From: Tunturibacter psychrotolerans
GTDB taxonomy: Bacteria > Acidobacteriota > Terriglobia > Terriglobales > Acidobacteriaceae
Length of the DNA: 64,000 nucleotides
Assembly (NCBI RefSeq): GCF_040359615.1
Contig: NZ_CP132942.1
Coordinates: 3,410,001 to 3,474,000 of the forward strand
Reading direction: 5' to 3'
Part shown: positions 17,861 through 27,006 of the stretch, piece after piece
How positions within the stretch are numbered: position 1 is the first letter of the stretch
Layout: each line of letters opens with the position of its first letter
Position numbers and translations under genes: made by a program
Notes under the pieces: generated by a model
The model's input: the letters and a program-made list of their open reading frames with translations, nothing else
What the model was told of the DNA's origin: nothing
Database searches by the model: none

Positions 17861-19315
17861 ATGAATAATTTTGAGGGTCTTGAAATATGGTTTGTGACTG
17901 GGAGCCAGCATCTTTATGGTCCCGAAGCGCTGGCCCGGGTAGCAGAGAACTCGCAGAAGGTTGCTGAGTCTCTGAGCGCAGAAGATTCGATCCCGTTCAA
18001 GGTCGTGTTCAAACCCGTTCTCACGACGGCAGAGGAGGTGCGCGGGCTCTGCCGAGAGGCGAATAACGCGGAGAAATGCATTGGGCTCGTTCTGTGGATG
18101 CACACTTTTTCTCCGGCAAAGATGTGGATCTCGGGCCTGAGTTCGCTTGTCAAACCGATCCTGCACTTTCACACACAGTTCAACCGTGAGCTTCCTTGGT
18201 CCTCCATCGATATGGACTTCATGAATCTGAATCAGGCGGCCCATGGAGACCGTGAGTTCGGATTCATTACTGCGCGTCTACGGCTGGCACGCAAGGTGGT
18301 GGTCGGCTTCTGGCAGGATCCGGAGACGATCGCGGAGATCGCTGCATGGACGCGGGCCGCTGCGGGCTGGCACGAATCCCAGAATCTGAAGGTGGCTCGC
18401 TTCGGTGACAATATGCGCGAGGTTGCGGTGACAGAGGGCAACAAGGTCTCCGCGGAGGTACAACTTGGGTATAGCGTGAACGGGTATGGCGTGGGCGATC
18501 TCGTTGTGCGGATGAACGAGGTTACAGACGCTGAGGTGGACAGGCTGGTCGCGGAGTACCGTGAGTCCTATTCGATAGCGAAGGAACATGACAGGATCGA
18601 TGCGTTGCGCGAGGCGGCCAGGATTGAGTTAGGTCTTCGTGCTTTTCTCGAAGACGGTAACTTTGGCGCCTTTACCGATACCTTCCAGGATCTGCATGGG
18701 ATTGGACAACTTCCTGGAATTGCGACACAACGTCTGATGGCTGACGGTTATGGGTTCGGCGGTGAGGGAGACTGGAAGACCGCAGCCCTGGTTCGCACGA
18801 TGAAGGTGATGGCTCATGCGCTGCCGGGTGGCACGTCCTTTATGGAGGATTACACGTACGATTTCAGCGGAACTCCGAAGGTTCTTGGATCGCACATGCT
18901 GGAGGTGTGCCCATCGATTGCGGCAGGGAAGCCATCGCTTGAGGTACATCCTCTTGGGATTGGCGGGAAGGCCGATCCGGTGAGGCTTGTCTTTACGGCC
19001 CCGAGCGGGCCGGCGGTGGTGGCTTCGATGATTGATATAGGAGATCGGTTTCGGCTGATTGTGAATGAAGTGGATGTGGTTCAGCCGGATGAGCCTCTGC
19101 CGAAACTGCCAGTGGCGCGGGCTGTGTGGCTGCCAAAGCCGAGCCTGAAGGTTGCTGCGGCTGCGTGGATCTATGCCGGGGGAGCGCATCATACGGGCTT
19201 CAGCCAGGCCTTGACGACGGAACATATGGAGGACTTTGCGGAGATCGGAGGGATCGAGCTGATCGTTATTGATGCGGAGACTCGGCTTCGTGAGCTGCGC
19301 CGGCAACTTCGATAA
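17861..19315 (+). CDS. araA: L-arabinose isomerase
   Basis: The 484-residue enzyme interconverts L-arabinose and L-ribulose in the cytoplasm with a bound divalent metal. It begins [17 protein letters not shown], the classic AraA opening. The metal-ligand positions are visible as E302 in GEGDWKT, E329 in MEDYTY, H345 in [10 protein letters not shown] and one of H443/H444 in AHHTGFS. Length fits the family (about 500). It sits between the small membrane protein and araD, 43 bases before the chosen araD start. Together with araB and araD it gives the complete route to D-xylulose 5-phosphate. Confidence 0.97.
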   Translation: MNNFEGLEIWFVTGSQHLYGPEALARVAENSQKVAESLSAEDSIPFKVVFKPVLTTAEEVRGLCREANNAEKCIGLVLWMHTFSPAKMWISGLSSLVKPILHFHTQFNRELPWSSIDMDFMNLNQAAHGDREFGFITARLRLARKVVVGFWQDPETIAEIAAWTRAAAGWHESQNLKVARFGDNMREVAVTEGNKVSAEVQLGYSVNGYGVGDLVVRMNEVTDAEVDRLVAEYRESYSIAKEHDRIDALREAARIELGLRAFLEDGNFGAFTDTFQDLHGIGQLPGIATQRLMADGYGFGGEGDWKTAALVRTMKVMAHALPGGTSFMEDYTYDFSGTPKVLGSHMLEVCPSIAAGKPSLEVHPLGIGGKADPVRLVFTAPSGPAVVASMIDIGDRFRLIVNEVDVVQPDEPLPKLPVARAVWLPKPSLKVAAAAWIYAGGAHHTGFSQALTTEHMEDFAEIGGIELIVIDAETRLRELRRQLR

Positions 19316-19358
19316 GCGTGTGTGTTTTTTAGCTTGGAAGAAGGGAAGCGAGGAAGCG

Positions 19359-20078
19359 ATGTTGCTGGAGAAGCTGAGGGAAGAGGTGCTGGAGGCGAAC
19401 CTGGAGCTGGTGCGTCAGGGGCTCGTTCTGTACACCTTCGGAAATGCTTCGGGCGTTGATCGGGAGCAGGGGCTTGTCGTGATCAAGCCTTCCGGCGTTG
19501 CTTACGATGAGATGAAGCCGGAGCATATGGTCATCGCCGATCTTGAAGGAAAGATCGTTGAGGGTGAGCTGCGGCCATCGTCAGATCTGGATACGCATAC
19601 TCTGTTGTACCGGGAGTTCCCCGAAATCGGCGGAGTGGTGCATACGCACTCTGAGTTTGCTACGAGCTTTGCGCAGGCCAGACTTCCAATCCCTGCGCTG
19701 GGCACGACGCATGCGGATTATTTTTACGGGCCTGTCCCGGTGACGTTGCCGCTCTCGGATGAAGCGATCGGCGGCCGGTATGTTCACGAGACCGGATTGG
19801 CGATTGTAGCGCGCTTTAAGGGGGAGGGTGATTCGAAAGCGATTGATCCGATGGCAGTGCCGGCGTGCCTGGTGGCCGGCCACGCTCCGTTTGTGTGGGG
19901 GAAGACGCCGCACGATGCCGCGCACAATGCCGTGGTGCTGGAGGCGGTGGCACGCATGGCTTATCGGACGGTGTCGCTTGAAGCAAATGCGATAGGGGTT
20001 TCGCAGGCGCTGCTGGACAGGCATTATTTTCGCAAGCACGGAAGAGACGCGACGTACGGGCAGGGGAAGTCGTCATAA
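19359..20078 (+). CDS. araD: L-ribulose-5-phosphate 4-epimerase
   Basis: A 239-residue class II aldolase-fold enzyme that converts L-ribulose 5-phosphate into D-xylulose 5-phosphate. The N-terminus (LREEVLEANLELVRQGLVLY, then TFGNASGVDREQG), the zinc-binding HTHSEFATSFAQ, the THADYFYGP segment and GHAPFVWG are all typical. The open frame begins earlier, overlapping the end of araA, but the ATG at 19359 with a purine-rich GGAAGCGAGGAAG upstream gives the family N-terminus and normal length. It is the last enzyme gene of the arabinose operon. Confidence 0.95.
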   Translation: MLLEKLREEVLEANLELVRQGLVLYTFGNASGVDREQGLVVIKPSGVAYDEMKPEHMVIADLEGKIVEGELRPSSDLDTHTLLYREFPEIGGVVHTHSEFATSFAQARLPIPALGTTHADYFYGPVPVTLPLSDEAIGGRYVHETGLAIVARFKGEGDSKAIDPMAVPACLVAGHAPFVWGKTPHDAAHNAVVLEAVARMAYRTVSLEANAIGVSQALLDRHYFRKHGRDATYGQGKSS

Positions 20079-20161
20079 GGCGTCGACTGGGAGAAGGCAT
20101 TTCCCATGTAGCAAAGCTTTGTCTGTTGGTAGGAGAACGGATTCGTCGCACAGAGTGTCTG

Positions 20162-20173
20162 GGAAACGTATAC
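20162..20173 (+). promoter_or_regulatory. LacI-type operator-like site before the GH51 gene
   Basis: GGAAACGTATAC lies 45 bases before the arabinofuranosidase start and matches the sites before araB (GGAAACGTTTAC) and the symporter (GAAAACGTTTCC) in layout. A shared regulator, most simply the LacI protein next to araB, would link hydrolase and catabolic genes. Matching by eye only. Confidence 0.45.
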
Positions 20174-20217
20174 TCGGGCGCGTCTCGAAAAACCTAATAC
20201 TAAGGGAATTTTATTTT

Positions 20218-22101
20218 ATGAAATGCGTCTCCGGATTTCTTGCCTACACCCTTCTGGCCGGCTCGGTTTGTGTGACGGCTCAAACCGCCAAACTTACGAT
20301 AGACGCTTCGGTGAACACATCACCGGTCAGCCCCACGCTGTATGGGTTGATGACGGAGGAGATCAACTTCTCCTACGACGGAGGGCTCTATGGCGAGATG
20401 GTGCGGAACAGAACTTTCGATGCGCACTGGCCGCGCTTCGAGCATTGGGTGACAGTGACGCAAGGTAACGCGCAAGAGAAGTTCGACGCGGACGAGACTG
20501 GGCCGAGCGAGGCGCTGCACAAGAGCCTGAGGTTGACCATCAAACAGAGTTCTCCCGGGAACGAGGCGGGTTTGGCTAACGCCGGTTATTGGGGGATGGC
20601 AGTGCGGCCTTCGACGATCTATCGAGGATCTTTTTATGCGAAGGCGGAAGGGGTGGGTACCGCTCGTGCGAAGTTAGTCGCGGATGAGACGGCGGCAACG
20701 CTGGCCGAGACTACCGTGGATGTGAAGGATGGCGATTGGCGGCGGTATAGCTACAGCCTGAAGACTGCGGCGGGTGTTAAACCAGGCATGAAGAACCATC
20801 TTGAGATCACCTTCACCCATCCGGGCAGCGTTTCTTTCCAGCTGATCTCTCTGTTTCCACCGACGTTTCACGATCGCCCAAATGGCAACCGGCCGGACCT
20901 GATGGAGATGCTCGCGTCCATGCATCCGAACTTTCTACGATTGCCAGGTGGCAACTACCTCGAGGGCGATACTGTTGAAGAGCGGTTTAATTGGAAGGAA
21001 ACTGTGGGTCCTCTGATTGACCGTCCGACGCACCGTAGCCCTTGGAACTATCAGTCTACCGACGGAATGGGTCTGCTTGAGTTTCTGGAGTGGTGCGAAG
21101 ACTTGAAGATGGATCCGGTTCTGGCGGTCTACGCTGGATATTCCTTAAAAGGACAGCATGTGGGCGGTAAGGAGCTCGAGCCGTTCATTCAAGATGCGTT
21201 GGATGAGATTGAATATGTCACGGGGGATGCCAGCACAAAGTGGGGTGCAGTGCGGGTCAAGGATGGACATCCGGTGCCGTTCGCATTGCACTACATTGAG
21301 ATTGGCAATGAAGATGAGTTCGATAAGTCGGGGAGCTACGAGGAGCGATTCGAGCGATTCGCCAAGGCGATCCGGTCGAAGTATCCGCAGTACAAGTTGA
21401 TTGCGACGACCCCAGTGAAGAGCGCGATACCGGACGTTATCGACGATCACTACTATTTGACTCCGCAGGAGTTCTTCGATTTGGTTCATAAGTACGACAC
21501 GATGGACCGAAACGGTCCAAAGATTTTTGTGGGCGAGTGGGCGACGCGGATGGGTTCTCCGACGCCGAATTTCGGTGCAGCACTGGGCGATGCGGCGTGG
21601 ATGACAAGTATGGAGCGAAACAGCGACCTTATCGTGATGGCTAGCTATGCTCCGCTGCTGACAAATGTGAATCCGGGCGGTATGCAGTGGTCGACGGATT
21701 TGATCGGCTACGATGCGCTTCACTGTTACGGATCACCAAGCTACTGGGCTCAGGTCTTGTTTGCGCAACATCTTGGCGATCATACTGTGATGTCGGAAGC
21801 GGAACAGGTGAATCCGCGCTTCTTCTGGTCGGCAACCGTATCCACAAACGATAAGATGCTGCACCTGAAACTGGTGAATGGTTCGGACAAGACTCAGGAA
21901 CTCATGATGGATGTGACAGGAGCAAAGGATGGTCCCGCGGCAATGAATTCGCTGCATGCTGCAACATGGTGGGATACAAACACCATCAGCAGGCCGGATG
22001 TTATCAAACCGATCTTTTCAAAAGTAACGGTCACCCCGAAGAACTGGAGACACAGTCTGACGGGAAATACGATTGAAGTTATCGACATTCCTCTGCAATA
22101 G
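20218..22101 (+). CDS. Secreted alpha-L-arabinofuranosidase (GH51)
   Basis: A 627-residue exported hydrolase with a Sec signal peptide (CVSGFLAYTLLAGSVCVTAQ). A beta-sandwich region to about residue 220 is followed by the GH51 catalytic barrel. The acid/base glutamate is E365 in EIGNEDEFD and the likely nucleophile E440 in GEWATRMG. It also has the NPGGMQWSTDLI segment common in the family. The enzyme releases L-arabinose from arabinan or arabinoxylan outside the cytoplasm, feeding the adjacent symporter-araBAD genes. The start at 20218 follows TAAGGGA about 10 bases upstream; longer in-frame starts would lack a leader. Confidence 0.92.
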   Translation: MKCVSGFLAYTLLAGSVCVTAQTAKLTIDASVNTSPVSPTLYGLMTEEINFSYDGGLYGEMVRNRTFDAHWPRFEHWVTVTQGNAQEKFDADETGPSEALHKSLRLTIKQSSPGNEAGLANAGYWGMAVRPSTIYRGSFYAKAEGVGTARAKLVADETAATLAETTVDVKDGDWRRYSYSLKTAAGVKPGMKNHLEITFTHPGSVSFQLISLFPPTFHDRPNGNRPDLMEMLASMHPNFLRLPGGNYLEGDTVEERFNWKETVGPLIDRPTHRSPWNYQSTDGMGLLEFLEWCEDLKMDPVLAVYAGYSLKGQHVGGKELEPFIQDALDEIEYVTGDASTKWGAVRVKDGHPVPFALHYIEIGNEDEFDKSGSYEERFERFAKAIRSKYPQYKLIATTPVKSAIPDVIDDHYYLTPQEFFDLVHKYDTMDRNGPKIFVGEWATRMGSPTPNFGAALGDAAWMTSMERNSDLIVMASYAPLLTNVNPGGMQWSTDLIGYDALHCYGSPSYWAQVLFAQHLGDHTVMSEAEQVNPRFFWSATVSTNDKMLHLKLVNGSDKTQELMMDVTGAKDGPAAMNSLHAATWWDTNTISRPDVIKPIFSKVTVTPKNWRHSLTGNTIEVIDIPLQ

Positions 22102-22149
22102 GTGGAGAAGCTGTATATGAACCCGATTTAGGAGATATCTTTTTACTGA

Positions 22150-22891
22150 TCGGTCAGTTGGGCCAACAACGAGTTGCAGCTCTATATTGACGCCGTAGGG
22201 GAAGCCTCTAAGCCCCTAAAGCTGGATCGCCTATTCGAGTCCTTGGACGACAAAGGAGGTCGATTCTTGGCAGGGCCCCGTCAGAGGCCGGTGTGGAACA
22301 AATCCAACCGCGAACATCTCATCATCAGATCAGAGCCGGATGCGACTCGCAAAGCTGCAGATTCCGCCGTAAGAGAGCTCGGCTGGAGCAAGCCCTACTT
22401 TGTTGACGCTGACCATATCAACATGAACACTGTGAGCCGCTTTCTTGCTCCGTGCGACTTCTTCACGTTGGACGTCGCAGACCTGATCGGAAAGCCGGCC
22501 GATCCGAAAGAGGTGGCAAGGTTCGTGCAAAGTCATCCTGAATTGGTCGGCACGGTGAATATTTCAAATGTAGAGCTACCTTTTAAAACGGACCGACAGT
22601 TTGTGGAAGGCGTGGCGCACAAGCTTCTTGCGGCGGTTGAGATTGCTGCCGACGCCGGAGGCTGTCAATGAATGGGGCAGTGAGCAGTTCACCTCGGCGC
22701 TCCGGCACGATCAGAACAACGGGAAGTACAATCGCAGCCTTCGGCAGCTGCTTCATGTGGGGTTCAAAGTGGCGGCTAAGCTGGGAGACCGCTACCTCAA
22801 GGAGTTGGAGAGTCATGAGACCGTCATCTCGCGGAACGTGACAGCCAACCTATTTGAGCGGCACATGCGGCCTGTGTTTCTGGGCTTGTGA
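22150..22891 (+). pseudogene. Remnant of tagaturonate/fructuronate epimerase (UxaE type)
   Basis: Two pieces of one family appear in different frames. The first (about 22150-22671) reads through YFVDADHINMNTVSRF and CDFFTLDVADLIGKPADP, N-terminal features of UxaE-type epimerases. The second (about 22640-22891) contains LRQLLHVGFKVAAKLGDRY and SRNVTANLFERHMRPVFLGL, which are C-terminal. The total of about 740 bases is roughly half of the usual gene (about 480 residues). The middle of the protein is missing, and a frame change and deletion must lie near 22640. No proper start codon is visible. It sits after the arabinofuranosidase gene and is probably a dead hexuronate gene. Confidence 0.72.
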
Positions 22892-22957
22892 CCGCTCATC
22901 TGGCATGGAGTCGACGGACTGTTTCTTAGAGTTCGAAATCAGTGTGCTTAAAGAGAT

Positions 22958-22984
22958 CGGGGCCAGAACACTGTTCTGGCCCCG
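22958..22984. terminator. Perfect inverted repeat, probable bidirectional terminator
   Basis: Bases 22958-22984 form a perfect 13-base-pair stem (outer arm CGGGGCCAGAACA, mirrored as TGTTCTGGCCCCG) around one central base. It lies 18 bases after the stop of the TonB-receptor gene (minus strand) and 67 bases after the epimerase remnant (plus strand). There is only a weak T-rich tail on either side, so rho-independent action in the classic form is uncertain. Confidence 0.6.
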
Positions 22985-23002
22985 CGGTTTGCTTCTTTGT
23001 GG

Positions 23003-26000
23003 TTAGAACTCCACGCGGAAGGTGAGTTGGAGAGAACGTGGGCTATTGGCTGTCGACCCAACGGTACCGAAGCCGGAGTCGTGGGGATTGTTGTCAGGAG
23101 TATTGAAGACGTGTCGGTTGAAGGCGTTGAAGGCTTCGGCACGGAACTGGAAAGCTACGCGTTCGGTGATGAAAGTCCGCTTGATCAAGCCGAAGTCTTC
23201 TTCGAGGTAGCCGAAGGCGCGGTCGTCGGCCTCATAGGCGGGTTTGTCGCCGAAGGCATAGGAGGTTGTTCTTGTGATGTTGGCGTTGGGATCGCTAACG
23301 CCAGCGGGGTTGTACCAGAGGTTCGATCCCGCGACTGCAGGGTTGAACGATCCGTTCCTTCTGGCAGCTGAACGCAGGCTCTGTCCAGGCACGAAGTTGT
23401 AGCGTATGCAGTTGTCGTATCCGGGAATAGCAGTTGCGCAGCCGAAGCTCAGGGGCTGGCCACTCTGGTATCTCTGGATGCCACTGACTGACCATCCGCC
23501 GACAATGTAGTTGAGGGCGCGGCCTTGGCTCAGGAAGGCCTTGTTCTTACCAAAGGGCAAGTCATAGATGTAGCTGATGACGAAGATCTGCGGCGTGTCC
23601 TGTGGGGAGACGGCTTTTTCTGCTTTGAGGTTGAGGGGGTTCTGGATGCTGGCGGTGTAGGCGCCTCCGAGGCTGCCACCGATGATGTTGCCGGTATCGG
23701 TGAGGATCTTCGACCAGGTGTAGGAGGCGAGGAGGTTGAGTCCGTTGCGATAGCGGCGTTCCAGCTTTGCCGTCAGCGCGTTGTAGGACAACTGGCCGTG
23801 GTTTTCGCCGTAGGCACCGGTGTTGACGGTGTGGTATTGGGGGAAGGGCCTCAGGGCCTGCGCAACGGTTCCCTGGAAGCCAGCGTAGGGTTCGGGAACT
23901 CCGTCGACCGGCGCACCTGTGCCCGCGAATGGATCGCTGAGTTGGGAGCCGAGGTTGAAGTTTTGCTGAGGGAGATTGTTGAGGTAGAGCAGGTTGGAGC
24001 CGAGGTGAATGCCTCGCTCACCGAGGTATCCGAGGGTAAGGATCAGGTCGGTCGCGAACTGTTGTTGAACGGTGGCGGTCCAGGTCTGGTCGTACCCCGG
24101 TTTGCCGAAGTCGCGTCGAGTGTAGTTGACGTTCTGGCCGTTCAACTGGCTGCGGTCAAAGCTGGGGCTCGTGGGAATGTTTGGAACGCCAAATTCTCCG
24201 GGATTGGCGATGCCGGGGCTATGGAGCGAGCCGGGATCGAGTAGTTCGCCGGCTGTGAAGGGGTTCGCGTTGTTATTGATCTGGCTGATGGAGGAGTAGC
24301 CTGCAGGGACTCCACCATATATCTGCTGCCATTGGAGGATGGGAGCATTGAGTCCACTGTAAGCAGCGGAGAAGACGGTCTTGTGATCGAGCGAACTCGG
24401 AGCCCAGGTAACGCCTACGCGCGGCTCGACGTTCTTGTAGTAGACGTTGGAATAGCGGGAGCTGAAGCCGTCCTTTCCTGCGCCGTTGCCGGCGAACTCC
24501 AAAGCTCCAGGGGTATTCGTGCCCTGCGCGCCGGTGTTGATGATGTTGGGGTTGAACTGCGACCCGAAGTTGTGGAACTCCTTGAACGGGAGATCGACGT
24601 CGTAGCGAAGTCCGAGGGACAGGTTGAGATCTTTGTTGAGTTTGAACTCATCCTGAACATAGAGTGCACTGTATTGGCCGACGTTCCGAATGGTGACGAA
24701 GTTCTGCTTGACGGTGGCCTGTGCGACCTGCCCGAGGAGGAAGCTCGCGAATCCGTCTCCACTGTTGGCGGTGGTGGTGGGGGTTCCGGCTGTCTGTGCT
24801 CGGCCGAAGACAGTGCTACCGCTATCCACGCTGATGAAGCTGGAGATGGAGACTGCGTAACGGTATTCGCCACCGATGGTTAGGTTGTGACGGCCCTTGG
24901 TCAAGGAAATGGCGTCGCTGATGTAGTAGGAGTTGTCGGAGATCTTTGAGTTGAACCCGTTGTTGTTCGGATCAACGTAATCGCCGAAGTTTACCCTACT
25001 GCTCTCATTGTTGTTAGGACCATTGATGAGAATGCCGGGAAAGTAGAACCCGCTGCCGCCTGGAAGTCCGACAATTTGAGAGTAGTCTTTGCCCTGTGAT
25101 GGCGTGATGAAGCCTTCCTTGTTGAGCACACGAGTGAAGGCAATCAAGGCGTGGTTCAGCAGGGTTGGCGAGAAGATGTGATCGTACCCAACGCGGACCA
25201 GGTGTGTTGGAAGATCCTGGGATGTTAGAAACGAGGTGACGGGGAGTTGGAATTGAGGAAGATTGTTGTTGTTCCGGACGTTGTCGCGGACGTTGTAGGA
25301 GACGAACACTCTGTTGTTCTGCCCGAAGGCCTGATCGATGCGAATGGATTCGGCAGTACTGATAATGGGGTAGGTTCCGGCAAAGGTGAAGTTGTTGGTG
25401 AGCGCATTGGACGCCTGCGGAATGTAGCCGACGATGGCTTTGGCTACCGGGCTGATCGGAGAGCTGATGATGTTGTTGAGATAGGCAGTGCGACACTGTT
25501 GGCCGTTAACGGTCTGGGTGGTTGAGGGGTCAAAGACCTGGCCTGCGCGGATGGGAGTTCCATCGCAGGGATTGATGATCTGTTTGTTATTTGAGTCGAG
25601 GATCGGTGCGCCGATGTTGGCCGAGAAGTCGCCCTTAAGGTTGGCTGGCGTTGGCAGAGTGATGAGGTTGGAGTAGCCTTGGGTTTGGCGGAATTGCTCC
25701 CAAGCGAAGAAGAAAAATGTCTTGTCCTTGCCGTTGTACAGATGCGGAATGCGCACGGGTCCGCCCAGGGCAACGCCATAGTTATTTTTGTTGTCGGGCG
25801 GGGTGCCGTTGCTGGAGGTAGGGCCGTTGCGACCGCGATCGAGATTGTTGAACCAGGTGTTGGCATCGAGATCTGTGTTGCGATAGATCTCGAAGGCTGT
25901 GCCGTGATAGTCGTTGGTCCCGGATTTGGACGCGTAGCTCTGGATACCGCCGGTGGTTCGTCCATATTGTGCCGGGATACCGCCGATCAGGACCTTGAAC

Positions 26001-26674
26001 TCACCGGTCGCTTCGACGGAGGGAAGGATTTCGTTGGCGAATCCGTCGCCGAAGCTTTCTACCTGAAGGCTGGCTCCGTCGAAGAGGATTTCGCTGCCGA
26101 AGGCCTGCCCGCCGGAGACGCCGCCCTCAAAGGTGCCACCGCTGGTTCCAGTGCCGTAGGTCGCGGGAGTGAGGAAGACGAAGTCCTGCGAGTTGCGGAT
26201 GGCAGAACCATTTGTAGATAGTGGAAGATCAAGCACTTGCTTGGGCGAGACGACCGTTCCGACGTCGGCGCTCTCGGTCTGAACCTGCGGCGCGTCGACG
26301 TTGACTGTAACAGTTTCGGTTTCGGAACCGATGGAAAGGCTCACATCGAGCGTGGTTACGGACTGGATCTGCACGACTACGTTCGTCCTGTCGATCTTGC
26401 GAAAGCCGCGGGCCGCAACGCTGACGGTATAGCTGCCGATTTGGAGGGACGGGAAGTGGTAGTCTCCGGCGGAACTGCTGACGGTTGTTGCAGTCTGGCC
26501 TGTGGCGACGTTGAGCGCGACCACCGCAGCTCCGGCGACGGTTGCTCCGCTAGCGTCTGTGACAAGCCCTGAGATCGCTCCCTGATTGGACTGCGCGTTG
26601 GCATAGTTGCTGAAGGACAGGAGAAATGTGATCATCAGCCCGAGGAGAGAGGTGTATCTGATTAGAAATCGCAT
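23003..26674 (-). CDS. Large TonB-dependent outer-membrane receptor with carboxypeptidase-regulatory domain
   Basis: A 1223-residue protein with signal peptide (RFLIRYTSLLGLMITFLLSF). An N-terminal carboxypeptidase-regulatory-like domain follows (GAISGLVTDASGATVAGAAV to about residue 115), then a plug region with VSPKQVLDLPLSTNG, and a long outer-membrane beta-barrel ending in the aromatic LQLTFRVEF. This layout is typical of the expanded Oar/SusC-like receptors of Acidobacteria that import oligosaccharides or other large nutrients. The ATG at 26674 follows GGAGG; a longer frame to 26821 is excluded because it crosses operators. Its neighbours are arabinose and fucose genes, so a plant-glycan substrate is a fair guess. 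The divergent TPR gene starts 332 bases away. Confidence 0.88.
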   Translation of the reverse strand: MRFLIRYTSLLGLMITFLLSFSNYANAQSNQGAISGLVTDASGATVAGAAVVALNVATGQTATTVSSSAGDYHFPSLQIGSYTVSVAARGFRKIDRTNVVVQIQSVTTLDVSLSIGSETETVTVNVDAPQVQTESADVGTVVSPKQVLDLPLSTNGSAIRNSQDFVFLTPATYGTGTSGGTFEGGVSGGQAFGSEILFDGASLQVESFGDGFANEILPSVEATGEFKVLIGGIPAQYGRTTGGIQSYASKSGTNDYHGTAFEIYRNTDLDANTWFNNLDRGRNGPTSSNGTPPDNKNNYGVALGGPVRIPHLYNGKDKTFFFFAWEQFRQTQGYSNLITLPTPANLKGDFSANIGAPILDSNNKQIINPCDGTPIRAGQVFDPSTTQTVNGQQCRTAYLNNIISSPISPVAKAIVGYIPQASNALTNNFTFAGTYPIISTAESIRIDQAFGQNNRVFVSYNVRDNVRNNNNLPQFQLPVTSFLTSQDLPTHLVRVGYDHIFSPTLLNHALIAFTRVLNKEGFITPSQGKDYSQIVGLPGGSGFYFPGILINGPNNNESSRVNFGDYVDPNNNGFNSKISDNSYYISDAISLTKGRHNLTIGGEYRYAVSISSFISVDSGSTVFGRAQTAGTPTTTANSGDGFASFLLGQVAQATVKQNFVTIRNVGQYSALYVQDEFKLNKDLNLSLGLRYDVDLPFKEFHNFGSQFNPNIINTGAQGTNTPGALEFAGNGAGKDGFSSRYSNVYYKNVEPRVGVTWAPSSLDHKTVFSAAYSGLNAPILQWQQIYGGVPAGYSSISQINNNANPFTAGELLDPGSLHSPGIANPGEFGVPNIPTSPSFDRSQLNGQNVNYTRRDFGKPGYDQTWTATVQQQFATDLILTLGYLGERGIHLGSNLLYLNNLPQQNFNLGSQLSDPFAGTGAPVDGVPEPYAGFQGTVAQALRPFPQYHTVNTGAYGENHGQLSYNALTAKLERRYRNGLNLLASYTWSKILTDTGNIIGGSLGGAYTASIQNPLNLKAEKAVSPQDTPQIFVISYIYDLPFGKNKAFLSQGRALNYIVGGWSVSGIQRYQSGQPLSFGCATAIPGYDNCIRYNFVPGQSLRSAARRNGSFNPAVAGSNLWYNPAGVSDPNANITRTTSYAFGDKPAYEADDRAFGYLEEDFGLIKRTFITERVAFQFRAEAFNAFNRHVFNTPDNNPHDSGFGTVGSTANSPRSLQLTFRVEF

Positions 26675-26803
26675 TGGTAGACCTCCAAAATGTAGGCCCG
26701 TCCTGATCCATGGACAGAGAGGATTGGATGGAGCCCGTTCTAAGCGATTCAGCAGTCGGTTCTTGGCTCTTAAAGCTTCGACGTAGGTATACAATTCCGT
26801 TTC

Positions 26804-26819
26804 AAGTAAACGATTACTC
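26804..26819 (-). promoter_or_regulatory. LacI-type operator proximal to the TonB-receptor gene
   Basis: CAAGTAAACGAT followed by TACT gives the near-palindrome AGTAAACGATTACT at 26806-26819, 132 bases upstream of the receptor start. The same 14-base pattern with C in place of A stands before the GH95 gene at 39039-39052. The match makes a common regulator likely. A second copy of CAAGTAAACGAT lies inverted at 26906-26917. Confidence 0.6.
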
Positions 26820-26905
26820 AAAGATTTTCAACGCGACGATCCTATTTGGTCGCAATTGAAAATGTCAATCAAAAGTATTACTTTTTTGGGTCCGTTTGGT
26901 TCAAA

Positions 26906-26917
26906 ATCGTTTACTTG
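26906..26917 (+). promoter_or_regulatory. Second, inverted operator copy in the receptor-TPR intergenic region
   Basis: ATCGTTTACTTG is the exact reverse complement of CAAGTAAACGAT at 26804-26815, about 90 bases away between divergent genes. Two such sites facing each other would suit a tetrameric or looped LacI-type repressor that controls both the TonB receptor (minus) and the TPR gene (plus). Exact 12-base identity is seen directly; regulation is inference. Confidence 0.55.
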
Positions 26918-27006
26918 ATCGTCTATTGAGGATCCGGCAACGCAATTTGACCTCTTAGAAGAGGGAGTTTCTGTCCCGAATAAGATCACGGCTGTGTAGA
27001 ATTTGC

